From positions 1 to 50,486 of the forward strand of contig CANOSP010000014.1 of assembly GCA_947569705.1 (NCBI GenBank): a DNA stretch of 50,486 nt, written 5' to 3'. The translations under genes were made by a program, and so were the position numbers. The notes below the pieces were generated by a model that did not search any database, was not told the DNA's origin, and was given only the letters and a program-made list of their open reading frames with translations. Origin of the DNA: an uncultured Erysipelotrichaceae bacterium (GTDB taxonomy: Bacteria > Bacillota_I > Bacilli_A > Erysipelotrichales > Erysipelotrichaceae). Positions 15,542 through 25,140 of the stretch are shown piece after piece. How positions within the stretch are numbered: the stretch's first letter is position 1; every line of letters starts with the position of its first letter.

Positions 15542-15832
15542 TTATATAATCGGTAAAGCATGAATCTCCTTGTCCATGCCTTCAATCATACCGTTGCCGC
15601 CTAATCGCTTATATGCCTCGTACATTTCCACCCAATTTCTAAGCGCATAGGAAGGAATGGCTTTCTTCTCCATGTATTCATCATGATATTCAATCAGTTT
15701 TACTCTTAACAAGCACTTAGTTCCTTCGCTGTTAGCGCTGCGGATCAGCTTACTTTCTTTTAACAGCCATACGATATAACCTAATACAACTGGTAATGCA
15801 ATCGTATAGGTCGTCATTAGAAATTCGTTCAT
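15542..15832 (-). CDS. Small membrane protein of the lysis cassette
   Basis: 96 residues from the ATG at 15832 (GGAGAG upstream). A single N-terminal membrane segment (TYTIALPVVLGYIVWLL, ~6-24) precedes a charged cytoplasmic part with LRNWVEMYEAYKRLGGNGM, a block common in phage holin-adjacent proteins. It lies between holin and endolysin and starts two bases after the holin stop. Likely a holin partner or second holin; the family is not certain. Confidence 0.7.
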   Translation of the reverse strand: MNEFLMTTYTIALPVVLGYIVWLLKESKLIRSANSEGTKCLLRVKLIEYHDEYMEKKAIPSYALRNWVEMYEAYKRLGGNGMIEGMDKEIHALPII

Positions 15833-15833
15833 G

Positions 15834-16067
15834 CTATCTCTCCGCTTCCGGAATGCCGGCAAGAGATGTCAGCATCGATAATACTCCTGCAAGAACAGAT
15901 GCAGATACTACTACACCGATATTGACCTCTGATAGTAATGCAGCACTGCCGATAGTGGCAACAGCCGTTTGTGCCATAGTTTTAACGGCTCTTACTCCGA
16001 CCGCGTATAACCACGGATAATCCTTCTTGAATAATGCTAACTTACTGTTTTTCTGTTGTTTTACCAT
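15834..16067 (-). CDS. Phage holin, r1t-like
   Basis: 77 residues from the ATG at 16067 (GAGGA 8 nt upstream; an upstream in-frame ATG at 16088 lacks a site). It has the r1t-holin pattern: RAVKTMAQTAVATIGSAAL followed by a second hydrophobic segment VVVSASVLAGVLSMLTSLAG. Two membrane spans and a basic N-terminus fit. Oligomers would permeabilise the membrane so that the amidase reaches the wall. Confidence 0.85.
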   Translation of the reverse strand: MVKQQKNSKLALFKKDYPWLYAVGVRAVKTMAQTAVATIGSAALLSEVNIGVVVSASVLAGVLSMLTSLAGIPEAER

Positions 16068-16113
16068 TTTGTTTGTCCTCGCTTTCATTCAAAAAAAAGA
16101 AGCCTTTGCTTCC

Positions 16114-16245
16114 TTATTCAACCAATTCTTCTAATCCTGATTCAATCAAGATTTCTTTGACCTGCTCTTTCAGCTTAGCCGGTACGTCTTTATACTCAGT
16201 TTTGCCTAAAATCACACGCTGCGCAAAAAACATTGCCATCATCAT
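16114..16245 (-). CDS. CD1375-like short phage protein
   Basis: 43 residues, begins with three consecutive ATG codons (16245, 16242, 16239) after AAAGGAGG; the first or second is the likely start. The core FFAQRVILGKTEYKDVPAKL and the following KEQVKEILIESGLEEL are typical of the CD1375 family found between tail fibre and lysis genes in Firmicutes phages. The function is unknown; a link to tail assembly is suggested by position. Confidence 0.8.
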   Translation of the reverse strand: MMMAMFFAQRVILGKTEYKDVPAKLKEQVKEILIESGLEELVE

Positions 16246-16282
16246 ACACCCTCCTTTCCCTAATATAATAAAAAACACAAAT

Positions 16283-16639
16283 CTAAGCATATGCGATCAT
16301 CGCTAATTCTGCGATCAAGTCATCTTGGAATTCTTCTCGATCTGACAACGCTTGTACCTGTGCTTTCAATAACTTATTTTCTGATTGCAATACTTCAAGT
16401 GGTGATGGTTCCGGTTCTTCCGATGGTAAAGGATCTAACTCCCATAACCCATCTTTGTACATGTAATCTTGTGCATTAGCGTAGAACTCTAAAGCTTCTG
16501 CTTCGCTATTGAATTCTTTTTCCACCACTGTATCACTATCCATATATATAGCGTTTACCGATTCACATCGACCTGTTTCATCAAGTTTTACTTTAACGAT
16601 GATCTTCTCTGTTTCATCTGAAGCTTTCTTTTTACCCAT
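16283..16639 (-). CDS. Tail fibre-associated phage protein (XkdW-like)
   Basis: 118 residues; ATG after AGGAGG. The N-terminal half is beta-rich (EKIIVKVKLDETGRCESVNA), followed by a Pro/Glu linker (PLPSEEPEPSPLE) and a C-terminal helix (LQSENKLLKAQVQALSD) that is probably a coiled coil. It directly follows the receptor-binding protein gene. The shape and place match XkdW-like or tail fibre chaperone proteins; the exact role is unproven. Confidence 0.6.
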   Translation of the reverse strand: MGKKKASDETEKIIVKVKLDETGRCESVNAIYMDSDTVVEKEFNSEAEALEFYANAQDYMYKDGLWELDPLPSEEPEPSPLEVLQSENKLLKAQVQALSDREEFQDDLIAELAMIAYA

Positions 16640-16648
16640 AATTACCTC

Positions 16649-18679
16649 CTATGATACTCCATCTATTCTCAGTAATCTAACACTCGATACAGTGTTACCA
16701 TCTGTTAAATTCAATCTTTTAAGAGCCTCAACTCTGATTTCATTACCGCTTAGATTAAAATGTCCTGCAATCAGCGTAAAGCTATCACCGCCGCCTTTTA
16801 AGGCAACACTACCATACACAGATTCTTTAACAGGGACGATGATTGGATATTCATAAGTGCTGACATCAAAATACAATTCTAAGTGCTTAAAATAAAGTGG
16901 TGTATATTTTAAAGTTGCAGAATTCCCCTGAACTATACTGCCAGTCCACAAATTTACACGTCCTGATACGCACACAAGTTCTCGCATCGTCTGATTATAA
17001 ACCTGCATCCATATATTTCCGGGATTCGGTGCCGCTTCTAAAAGTAAATAAGATGATATCGTAGAAGAGATATTAAACTGTATCCTATTTCCCATGAATG
17101 GCTCATAAGGACAATTTGAAGTTCCACCGCTGTACGCATTGGCTACAGTTATTGCACCGTTTTTATCACCGGTTAAATCGGTACTCTTTGCATTCGTAAT
17201 TGTGCTTGGTTTTGTCAATAAACCGGCAGCTGCCTTTGATACATAATTACTTAAGTTATCAAACGCTACTATTCCATCCTCGCTTATTGTCAATACAGTT
17301 TTAAGCAGCGTACCGTCAGCCGAGAATTTGCGGACATGGAATTTTCCGTCTGTTCCATGATCGGCGGAAAAATAAGAACCGTCTGCTCCGTACCAAGCGA
17401 TATTTCTGTTTGGATTATCTTTAGAGCCGACAGCTAGCCTATTTGTATTAGATGCATACTTAGCATTATCCACTGTAGATTCGCCATCCACTGCATATAA
17501 TGCTGTTTTAATAACATTTCCTGCGCTGTTACAATACTCAATACGGAATCGTTCTTCTGTTCCTTCATGCCATGCGCGTATGCGATAATACTGCCCATTA
17601 TATCCGGTATAAAACTTCATTACCTTGTTGCCAGTTGTTGATGAACCGATGTCAAAACCATTTGGAGCGTTACGAGCATTATCAGCATTGATTGCTTTGT
17701 CTGCAATAAGACCATCAGCAGGAGTCAATTTCAAAACAGTTTTAGTTACATGTCCTTCCGTATCACATAAACGGATATAGAAATTGCCGTCCGTTCCATG
17801 TTGCGCAATATAATAGGTTCCGTCAGCTCCGTACCAAGCGATATTTCTGTTTGGATTGTCCACTGAACCTACGGCCAATCTGTCTGTATTGGATGCATAT
17901 CGAGCTTTTTCAACAGTAGCTACACCATCCACAGCTTGCAAAACAGTTTCTAACTTATCCCCGTTTTTATCGCATAGTTCAATCCACAAACATTCATGAC
18001 CGTTGTATTTCCAAGCGTGAATACGGTAATAATGCCCATTGTCACCAGTGTATAGTTTTAGTATTTTATTGGGATCTGCATCAGATCCGATTTCAAAACC
18101 ATTAGGAGCCTTAGAAGCATTTTCAGCAGTTTTAACTGTTTTTTCTCCTGATAAGATTTGATCGATTTGCCTTTGCAATCGTTCGCCTTCCTCAGCATTA
18201 TTGATTACATAACCGCAGACTGTGGTATCATCTCTTGTATCTGTAATCATAGACTGTTCAATACTGACTATCCCCTTATTAATGGTGACATAGCCTAATT
18301 GTAATTCATAAATATCACCATCTCTAGTTACAGATGGAATAGCTGCGCTACTGGCATTTTGTCCTTTTTTCAACTCAACTGTAATCTGCCTTAATGAAGA
18401 ATCCAATCGAACAATTATACTATCAATACGATTATATACACCGTCCGCGTTATCAATACTTATGATTTTATCATCATCATTCACGTAAAGATGACCGTTG
18501 ATAAAGGCATATCCTGAGCTAACAATGACCTGCATACCATCACCAGCTGTTATATCGAGAGAGCCACTATCACGCTTCAAAACACCTGACTCAAATAATG
18601 AAGCCAAATACAAGCACAGATCATCAGCATTATATAATCTGTCTCGATCAACCGAATTGAAAAACATCGATTTTTCCAT
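16649..18679 (-). CDS. Receptor-binding/tail fibre protein with internal duplication
   Basis: 676 residues. The N-terminal ~150 residues (FFNSVDRDRLYNADDLCLYL, then SGYAFINGHLYVNDD) match the conserved virion-attachment domain of Firmicutes phage tail fibres. The middle contains two copies of a 147-residue module starting APNGFEIGS and APNGFDIGS, each with the block NPNRNIAWYGADG. The C-terminal ~150 residues are likely the receptor-binding head. It would bind the cell surface and set host range. It is followed by an XkdW-like gene and preceded by the Gp37-like tail protein. Confidence 0.82.
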   Translation of the reverse strand: MEKSMFFNSVDRDRLYNADDLCLYLASLFESGVLKRDSGSLDITAGDGMQVIVSSGYAFINGHLYVNDDDKIISIDNADGVYNRIDSIIVRLDSSLRQITVELKKGQNASSAAIPSVTRDGDIYELQLGYVTINKGIVSIEQSMITDTRDDTTVCGYVINNAEEGERLQRQIDQILSGEKTVKTAENASKAPNGFEIGSDADPNKILKLYTGDNGHYYRIHAWKYNGHECLWIELCDKNGDKLETVLQAVDGVATVEKARYASNTDRLAVGSVDNPNRNIAWYGADGTYYIAQHGTDGNFYIRLCDTEGHVTKTVLKLTPADGLIADKAINADNARNAPNGFDIGSSTTGNKVMKFYTGYNGQYYRIRAWHEGTEERFRIEYCNSAGNVIKTALYAVDGESTVDNAKYASNTNRLAVGSKDNPNRNIAWYGADGSYFSADHGTDGKFHVRKFSADGTLLKTVLTISEDGIVAFDNLSNYVSKAAAGLLTKPSTITNAKSTDLTGDKNGAITVANAYSGGTSNCPYEPFMGNRIQFNISSTISSYLLLEAAPNPGNIWMQVYNQTMRELVCVSGRVNLWTGSIVQGNSATLKYTPLYFKHLELYFDVSTYEYPIIVPVKESVYGSVALKGGGDSFTLIAGHFNLSGNEIRVEALKRLNLTDGNTVSSVRLLRIDGVS
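17228..18109 (-). repeat. Two 441-bp tandem units inside the receptor-binding protein gene
   Basis: Units 17669-18109 and 17228-17668 keep the reading frame (147 codons). The stretch encoding NPNRNIAWYGADG is nearly identical at DNA level around 17826-17858 and 17385-17417, so the duplication is fairly recent or is maintained by gene conversion. Confidence 0.8.
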
Positions 18680-18683
18680 ATCA

Positions 18684-19769
18684 TCACCTCAATCTTTTTA
18701 TCTTTTTCATTAATGTTGGAAGTTCATTTCCGAATATCAAATCAATCTTCTTCCCTGATTGCTCGTATATTTCATTTACTCCCATGATTTGCGTATTAAT
18801 AGTAAAACCCCATTTTCTATTGATACATGTAACTGTATCACCTAAATCATAATCACGCTGATATACAAAATTGCTTTTTTCTGCATTCTTGAACGTAAAC
18901 TGTTCAGTTATCGGATGCTCTTTTAATAAAGATGCTCCACTGTCTTTCAGCAATTCCAAATACTCACCGTCTGTATATTCGCTTTCTCCATCCTCTTTCA
19001 TCATCGTCATGCCTCGCTGATCATCAAATATTTCATATCTGTTTAAACCTGATGAGTCGCCAACAGAAACGATCCTTCTGTCCTTTCCTTCACCGATACC
19101 TGCTGATAAAACTACATTTGCATGATCCATGACGGAATACACATAATTCTGATTTTTTACGTTTTCATACTCATCAGAAAACACAACATGGTCGTTTATA
19201 TTCTGATTGACTGTCCGATTCTTTCCTGAACATGTAACAACTACGAAGCTTCCATCTGACAATATCAAACGATACCCTATATCACCAAGCAAACATATTT
19301 TTTCGCATTCTTCCATTACATTCGCATAAGATGTTTGCATTTTTATGTTTTTTCCCTTTTCAGAAATATTGCATGATAAATAAGGGATTTTGCGCTTTGC
19401 ATCTTTAGGAGATATACAATGATTATTTATAAGCCTTGAAATAGCCATACCCGCAGATGTATTAAAGTGTTCACTTCCCCATATAATACGTCTTTGAAGC
19501 AAGCACTTTGAAAGTCTGCCTCGTATGACGATACTTTCTTGTCCGCTGTCGTCTTGATACAGTTGACGATACATAATAACCCCAACTTCTTCATCGTATC
19601 TTAATACAATATAATGATCTATCTGTAAAAGTTCCAAATGTTCCATGGTGAGCGGGGCATGTAGTTCAAACTCTCCGCATTCTACATGCCTTCTCTGCCA
19701 TTGAAGCGATGTTATTTTTTCAACTGCACCGATCGGATGTAAATTTTGATCCAATATTTCTAATATCAT
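18684..19769 (-). CDS. Tail protein, siphovirus ReqiPepy6 Gp37-like
   Basis: 361 residues. It begins MILEILDQNLHPIG and carries the family block TSLQWQRRHVECGEFELHAP and VGVIMYRQLYQDDSGQESIV. These proteins follow Dit and hold the tail tip or baseplate hub, the place of the Tal protein in other siphophages. Its start overlaps the Dit stop by one base. There is no lytic domain, so it is probably structural. Confidence 0.85.
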   Translation of the reverse strand: MILEILDQNLHPIGAVEKITSLQWQRRHVECGEFELHAPLTMEHLELLQIDHYIVLRYDEEVGVIMYRQLYQDDSGQESIVIRGRLSKCLLQRRIIWGSEHFNTSAGMAISRLINNHCISPKDAKRKIPYLSCNISEKGKNIKMQTSYANVMEECEKICLLGDIGYRLILSDGSFVVVTCSGKNRTVNQNINDHVVFSDEYENVKNQNYVYSVMDHANVVLSAGIGEGKDRRIVSVGDSSGLNRYEIFDDQRGMTMMKEDGESEYTDGEYLELLKDSGASLLKEHPITEQFTFKNAEKSNFVYQRDYDLGDTVTCINRKWGFTINTQIMGVNEIYEQSGKKIDLIFGNELPTLMKKIKRLR

Positions 19770-20623
19770 TAATAAACCTCCAAATACTTCTGTCTGAAGT
19801 ATATCGATACATCCAAACTGTTTACATTTTCATCAGCATCATATCTAATTGGGTTGTCACCGCAGTATAATGGAAAGAATACAGAACGATGATCCTTCAC
19901 CGCCCAAATAGACGTTGTGATACCGTCTTTTGTACTGGAAATGTATTTGTTTCCATATTCAGTACATATCTCAATCACCTCACCGCTTCTCATCGTAGTG
20001 TTTAATGCAATGATTTCATTCGTATTGATGTTCATAATATTGGGATTTACGACGTTTCCCCTTGCACGAAGTCTTATTACAAGATCACAGTTGCTATCGC
20101 CTTCATTAACAATGTTTACAATCTTTTCAGGACTTCGATAGCCTAATTCAATTCCTTCATTAGGGAATTCACAAGGAAACGAGAATCCGTTTATCCATTT
20201 CGCAATGTCAATCGCTATTAATTTAGCATCACGCCAATATGGATTAAAGCAAATGAAGCTTAACAAGCACTTACAAACCAAGCACCCAATAGGCGAAAAA
20301 TACGGAAGCTTTACCGGCGCAACCTCAATTTTTTTGTTATCGAATCCCTTATAAATCAATTCTAATCTAAGCTTAGGATTCATTAAAGTTATTAATCTGC
20401 GCCTTAATAACGACAATTCTTTTTCTGAAGATGCGCACAAAGTGCATTCAATCGTAATTGATCTACTGCTTAGGGTATTTCCTTCAACACTGACACCGTC
20501 TTGGCTGATACCTTTTGATTCGTAATGTTCAATATCTACAGACGTATCAAAAGACTGCAATACATACGGAATAGTGTTCGTTATATGTAGCTGTTGATGA
20601 TTATTGCTTAAAATAAGTTCCAT
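19769..20623 (-). CDS. Distal tail protein (Dit)
   Basis: 284 residues from the ATG at 20623 (AGGGG 7 nt upstream; a GTG two codons earlier is the alternative). The N-terminal ring domain (VLQSFDTSVDIEHYESKGIS) and the tail-family block CTLCASSEKELSLLRRRLI are present. The C-terminal half has the galectin-like beta-sandwich pattern (VNEGDSNCDLVIRLRARGNV). It caps the tail tube and attaches the tail tip. It lies directly after the tape measure gene. Confidence 0.87.
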   Translation of the reverse strand: MELILSNNHQQLHITNTIPYVLQSFDTSVDIEHYESKGISQDGVSVEGNTLSSRSITIECTLCASSEKELSLLRRRLITLMNPKLRLELIYKGFDNKKIEVAPVKLPYFSPIGCLVCKCLLSFICFNPYWRDAKLIAIDIAKWINGFSFPCEFPNEGIELGYRSPEKIVNIVNEGDSNCDLVIRLRARGNVVNPNIMNINTNEIIALNTTMRSGEVIEICTEYGNKYISSTKDGITTSIWAVKDHRSVFFPLYCGDNPIRYDADENVNSLDVSIYFRQKYLEVY

Positions 20624-20625
20624 TT

Positions 20626-23400
20626 TCACACCCCTAATGCCAGTTCCTGCATCATTATCCTAATTCTTTCAGCAGTTTCACTAGGATTTAATGCTTTCGG
20701 ACTGTTCACATTTAAAATAATACCCTTTGTATCAGCGCCTTCTTGTTTGGCTTTTGTATATGCTTCGTTTTCCTTCTTAGTCAATACTCGTTCACCCTCG
20801 TGTAAGCGTGCATTATATCCGTCAAAAGGTACATAATCAAGACCGTTGTAATGAGTACCGTTTAATATTAATCTTGTTTTTTCCATTGCTAGATCTATTT
20901 TATCTAAGCCAGTTGTTTCAAATTTAAGCATAAATGTTTTAACACCGCCATCCCATTGTTCATAACCGAGACCGCCCAACATTTGTTCCCAACGGCTTAC
21001 GACTTCTCCGGTATTAACAGATACTTGTTTAGCCAATTCCGGATATGCCCTCATCAGCTTATCAATGCCTTCACTTCTTGTCAGTTCAGCTGCCCTTACA
21101 ATACCTTCATATTCTTCATCTGCAGCTTTAATCATAGCATCAGCTGCTTCTTGTGATTCTTTACTTTTATCTTGTTTCAATCGCATCGCAATTGCAACAA
21201 CTTTATCATGTTCCTCTTGTGCAGCGGCAACGTTGTTGTCTCGAATCTCATTCATCTTTTTAATGGCATCGCCTGCCATATCAGCGTCAACCCTTTCTCT
21301 GCTGTTTTTAAGATTATGTAAAATTGTTTCCTGTTCAGCTTTACTTTGTGCCATTGACTCAATAGCGAATTCTTGCATTTGTGCATAGCATTCATTTAAT
21401 TCAGTCTGCATGTCCTTGGTGATCTCACCACCGTTTTTGTTAATTTCAGTGTATATTTCAGTCAATCGATCTCTTGTGCTTTCTACTTTCTTAATGCGTT
21501 CTTCACATTCTGTATCCACAAGTTTCAATACCTTGTTTTTTTGATCATCAGTTAAATACGTAGCTTTTGAAAAAATTGTTTCATACTCTTGTATGGCTTT
21601 ATCTCTTTGTGTTTTTGAAGCAGTAATTATTGTGTCAGCCATACCATTTACCTTATTTGTGATATTTGTTATGTTCTTATCAGTAATTTGTGTAACACCA
21701 GTATACATATTCGTAGATTCTTGTTGTACACTTTTAGATAAATCCATATATGCTTGTACTTGCTTTTGTGTTTCTTCACTAATTTTTATAGAAGTGTATT
21801 CAGTCTTTCCGGTAACTTCATTTAAACTAGCTACTGTTCTGCCTTTAAACAAATCTACCTCTGGTATAACTTCACGTGTGAGTCCTTTATAAACAGTATA
21901 TAAAGCAGCACCTGCCGCCACAGCACCCGCTGCAGGAACCGCAACAGCACCCAATGAAGCTGCCATACCTCCAATGCCCGAAGCACCTAGTTTTGTTACT
22001 CCTGTAACTTTCGCAAGTTGTCCGCCTAGTTTACCCATGAGTCCGCCGCTCTTGGCTGCCTCTGTTCCAAGACCACCCATAGCTGTGGATGTGCCTTTGA
22101 AATAAGTAGATAAACCTTTTATTGCAGGTTTTAATTTACCGTAAGTACTCACTAGATTACCGGTAACTTTAAGCAAAGGTCCTGCCGCTGCAACCGCGGC
22201 ACCCATTTTAAGAATGTTTTCTTGCTGAGCCGGCGAGAGTTCATTAAACCAATCTACAAGATCGCTGATTTTATCAGCAATCTTAGTTACTATGGGAACC
22301 AGTTTTGTACCTAGCTTGATTCCTGCGTTTTTCAGTTCGTTCAAAGCGCCCTTTAATTGCTCCGCAGGTGTTGCATCCATTTTATCAAACGCTTCCTGTG
22401 TAGCTCCTGCGCTGTTTTTCATGGATTTCAACATCTCGTCGTATTCTTTACCTTCTTTTCTGCCAAGTACCAAAGCAGCTGATCCTGCTTCTACAGAACC
22501 AAACATATCTTTAATAGACTTACCGTTCTTTTTCGCATATTCATCTAATATATTCAAGATTTCAGAAGTAGACTTTCCTTCCTTTTTCAAATCTGCAAAA
22601 CCTTTACCGGTAAGCTCTCTCAATGTTTTATCTGTTTCTGATCCACTCTTACCTAACTCAGATAGCATCGACTTTAAATAGGTACCTGCTTCTGCCGTAG
22701 CTATACCGTTTTTAGTAAGCTGAGCATAAGATGTTGATAACTCATCCATTCCAAAGTTGACACTGGAAGCAATAGGAATCACTTTACCCATACTTGCAGC
22801 CAACTCATCAACTGTCGTTTTTCCTAAGTTTTGTGTAGTTATCAGCATATCAGAGATTTTTGTAGCATCATCTGCCGATAAGCTGTAGCCATTGATTGCC
22901 GTAGTCATGACATCAACCGCTTTAGCACCGTCAGTAAATCCACCCTTAGCAAGTTTCATCGCATTAGTAGTAAATTTAACTGCTTTTGTTTGATCTACAC
23001 CTGCGGATATACTGCTATATACCGCTTCTGAGAATTCATCCACCGCTACTTTTGATTCACTGGAAGCATCTAAAATATCGTTTTTATACTTGTCGTAATC
23101 AACGATGTTTTTGTCTAACAACGTAGAAACTTTCGCAAAAGATGATTCAAAGTCTACAGCCATTTTAGTTATAGCCGTACCTGCACCAACAATAGGTAAA
23201 GTCAAAGTCTTTGTCATGGTGGATCCAAGCTTTGACATCGTATCGCCTACTTTGATAGTAGACTCCATTTGTTTAGCTACTTCTTTCGATTTTGTTACTG
23301 CTTCGGTTTTAACCTTATCCATATCGGATTTAAAACCTTTAATATCAACTTTAAAAGCCAATGATAAAGGCGCTAATTCGATACCACCTAATAATGACAT
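20626..23400 (-). CDS. Tail tape measure protein
   Basis: 924 residues; ATG after GAGGTG. The N-terminal ~60-350 segment matches the TP901-type tape measure core (AVDFESSFAKVSTLLDKNIV, TAINGYSLSADDATKISDML). A hydrophobic stretch lies at ~470-510 (GMAASLGAVAVPAAGAVAAG) and a long helical, Lys/Glu-rich region at ~570-800. It sets tail length (about 0.15 nm per residue gives roughly 140 nm) and may leave the tail during DNA entry. It is the largest gene of the late operon, in its standard place between tail chaperones and Dit. Confidence 0.95.
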   Translation of the reverse strand: MSLLGGIELAPLSLAFKVDIKGFKSDMDKVKTEAVTKSKEVAKQMESTIKVGDTMSKLGSTMTKTLTLPIVGAGTAITKMAVDFESSFAKVSTLLDKNIVDYDKYKNDILDASSESKVAVDEFSEAVYSSISAGVDQTKAVKFTTNAMKLAKGGFTDGAKAVDVMTTAINGYSLSADDATKISDMLITTQNLGKTTVDELAASMGKVIPIASSVNFGMDELSTSYAQLTKNGIATAEAGTYLKSMLSELGKSGSETDKTLRELTGKGFADLKKEGKSTSEILNILDEYAKKNGKSIKDMFGSVEAGSAALVLGRKEGKEYDEMLKSMKNSAGATQEAFDKMDATPAEQLKGALNELKNAGIKLGTKLVPIVTKIADKISDLVDWFNELSPAQQENILKMGAAVAAAGPLLKVTGNLVSTYGKLKPAIKGLSTYFKGTSTAMGGLGTEAAKSGGLMGKLGGQLAKVTGVTKLGASGIGGMAASLGAVAVPAAGAVAAGAALYTVYKGLTREVIPEVDLFKGRTVASLNEVTGKTEYTSIKISEETQKQVQAYMDLSKSVQQESTNMYTGVTQITDKNITNITNKVNGMADTIITASKTQRDKAIQEYETIFSKATYLTDDQKNKVLKLVDTECEERIKKVESTRDRLTEIYTEINKNGGEITKDMQTELNECYAQMQEFAIESMAQSKAEQETILHNLKNSRERVDADMAGDAIKKMNEIRDNNVAAAQEEHDKVVAIAMRLKQDKSKESQEAADAMIKAADEEYEGIVRAAELTRSEGIDKLMRAYPELAKQVSVNTGEVVSRWEQMLGGLGYEQWDGGVKTFMLKFETTGLDKIDLAMEKTRLILNGTHYNGLDYVPFDGYNARLHEGERVLTKKENEAYTKAKQEGADTKGIILNVNSPKALNPSETAERIRIMMQELALGV

Positions 23401-23714
23401 TATGAATCACCTCGTTTCTGAAAGTTTCGGATTGCCTCATAGTCAGGTTCTGTCTGTCTTAAGCGCCATAGCGCTTTTAAAAATTTCTTACCCTTTTCGC
23501 TTTGCATGTTGTTATGCATCCAAGCGTCTTTACGCAGCAAAAGAAAAAGGCTGATAGAAAGATTCAGGACTTCATTAAAAGAAAGTCCTGAATAATCACT
23601 GATCGCCTTTATTTCACCACTTGAAGCGTTGTAATCACTTTCCCATCCTTCCGTTTCAAAGTACTTATCAATAATCGCTTCACGTACTTTTGAATCATAC
23701 GGAAGGGGGATCAT
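23400..23714 (-). CDS. Second tail assembly chaperone (gpT-like position)
   Basis: 104 residues, ATG overlapping the preceding stop by one base (TAATG). It is a helical protein (FNEVLNLSISLFLLLRKDAW) ending in a Arg-rich tail. It sits between the first chaperone and the tape measure, where many siphophages have a frameshift product. Here it has its own start codon and no clear slippery heptamer was seen, so separate translation by coupling is more likely. Confidence 0.65.
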   Translation of the reverse strand: MIPLPYDSKVREAIIDKYFETEGWESDYNASSGEIKAISDYSGLSFNEVLNLSISLFLLLRKDAWMHNNMQSEKGKKFLKALWRLRQTEPDYEAIRNFQKRGDS

Positions 23715-24016
23715 TAGTTTGGGTCAGTCAATACTTTGTGATGAAGCATGATGATTTCTTGATAGATACGTGCTACTGCTCCTGCAGGCATTGCCTCTAT
23801 ATCATCTTTTTCAAATTTTTTACCGGATGTATTTCGATTCAATAGCCACATTACAATTTCTAATTCATCCTCACGAGTGGTCTCATCATTGTTTTGATAA
23901 TCATTCACCCTTTTTAGTTCATTATATCTAAGCTCAGGACATTTAATTAATTTGCCATCAATCAGAAAGTCAACACTGCGATTTGCATAAGCAGATAAAT
24001 CAATCGGTTTAGCCAT
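23714..24016 (-). CDS. Tail assembly chaperone (gpG-like)
   Basis: 100 residues from the ATG at 24016 (GAGGAGG upstream). It begins MAKPIDLSAYANRSVDF and has LRYNELKRVNDYQNNDET, typical of Firmicutes tail chaperones downstream of the tube protein. It overlaps the major tail gene end by 8 nt. It would keep the tape measure soluble during tail assembly. Confidence 0.72.
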   Translation of the reverse strand: MAKPIDLSAYANRSVDFLIDGKLIKCPELRYNELKRVNDYQNNDETTREDELEIVMWLLNRNTSGKKFEKDDIEAMPAGAVARIYQEIIMLHHKVLTDPN

Positions 24017-24788
24017 TGTTTGTATCCTCCTCAATCAAATATGTTTTACCGTTTTCAAGTCCTGTGATTTCAGTTCCTTCAAGAGCAGCTTTGTTTGATG
24101 CTGTTGTTAAGGTACCATCCGCCTTGGTGTACTTCACTGTACTGCCTGTCGTTACCTTGTAGATCTTGCCACTTGTAAGTCCTGTTACCTTTCCATTGCC
24201 TACGACTCCTAAAGAACCGCTTTCTAAGAAGACGCATCCAAGTGCAGCGACTTCCTCATCGCTTAACTCTTCCTCAAACTCGCCTAGCCATCCTTTGTTT
24301 TTCTCAATGGAAGCTAATTCTGCATCGATAGTCAACTCTTTGTCTCCTGAAAATTCAAGCGCAAAGCCGTTACCGCCTTGAGCAATCGTTGTCCAACGAA
24401 TTTTTTTGCCGTTTTCTTTTGTATGAACAAACCGGACAAGCACTGTGGTTAAAGGATTTTTACCGCCAAAGATTAGTTTACGCACTTTCTTAGCAGCATC
24501 AAGTACATATTTTGCTGTAGACAGCATTTGTAAACGCTCTAAATCCCATGTCAGAATACCCGTCTTAGTTGTAATTTCCTCGCCGATCGTAAAACGACGC
24601 ACAATTACGTTATACTGATTCTTCACGTCATACACTTCAGGCTTGTAATCAATCGAAAAGCCTCCTTGACAATGCCCTACGTTATTCTTTTCTGTTTCGA
24701 TTTCCTCGTTTGACGGAATTTCAGCGCCATTAAAGATCGTCATGTAAAGCTCGCCTGCTCCCATGATGATTTCATCTTTTTTACTCAT
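24009..24788 (-). CDS. Major tail tube protein
   Basis: 259 residues. The N-terminal ~175 residues form the tube core (MGAGELYMTIFNGAEIPSNE, KLIFGGKNPLTTVLVRFVHT, GFALEFSGDKELTIDAEL). The last ~75 residues form a Gly/Thr-rich beta extension (GKVTGLTSGKIYKVTTG) that may decorate the tube surface. It precedes the tail chaperones, as usual. The decoration role is inference. Confidence 0.85.
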   Translation of the reverse strand: MSKKDEIIMGAGELYMTIFNGAEIPSNEEIETEKNNVGHCQGGFSIDYKPEVYDVKNQYNVIVRRFTIGEEITTKTGILTWDLERLQMLSTAKYVLDAAKKVRKLIFGGKNPLTTVLVRFVHTKENGKKIRWTTIAQGGNGFALEFSGDKELTIDAELASIEKNKGWLGEFEEELSDEEVAALGCVFLESGSLGVVGNGKVTGLTSGKIYKVTTGSTVKYTKADGTLTTASNKAALEGTEITGLENGKTYLIEEDTNNG

Positions 24789-25140
24789 GTATTTTCCTCC
24801 ATTTCATTATGAATATTGTGTATAACTCCCACTTACCTAAAATATCATTATACAGTGTGCCGCCACCTGATAGACTGCTGCGAATTACATACTGATCTAT
24901 CAGAATTGACGGTCTGTTGCCTTCCATATCAAGCCTTTCTATAATCTGATTATTGATTTTTGATATTTCATCATAATCATCACCGATGATCCTAACTTCT
25001 AGCTGATCGCTTCTTACTACACCGCCTTGCATTGTAGTTACCTTATAACAAAGGGCAGGAAACGGTGCGGTCGCAAACAAAAGTGAAACATCTAAACCGG
25101 TTATATCCGTTAGAATATCTTTATATGCTTTTTCTATCAT
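24781..25140 (-). CDS. Tail completion/minor tail protein
   Basis: 119 residues. It opens MIEKAYKDILTDITGLDVSL with a block common to tail terminator-type proteins (APFPALCYKVTTMQGGVVRS), then a ferredoxin-like alternation (VRIIGDDYDEISKINNQII). Gene order between the HK97 gp10-like protein and the tube protein supports a tail terminator role. Overlaps both neighbours by a few bases. Confidence 0.7.
   Translation of the reverse strand: MIEKAYKDILTDITGLDVSLLFATAPFPALCYKVTTMQGGVVRSDQLEVRIIGDDYDEISKINNQIIERLDMEGNRPSILIDQYVIRSSLSGGGTLYNDILGKWELYTIFIMKWRKIHE

Noticed and set aside
23400-24016. Programmed frameshift joining the two tail chaperone genes
   Set aside because: The second gene has its own ATG in a TAATG overlap and no XXXYYYZ heptamer was seen near the junction.
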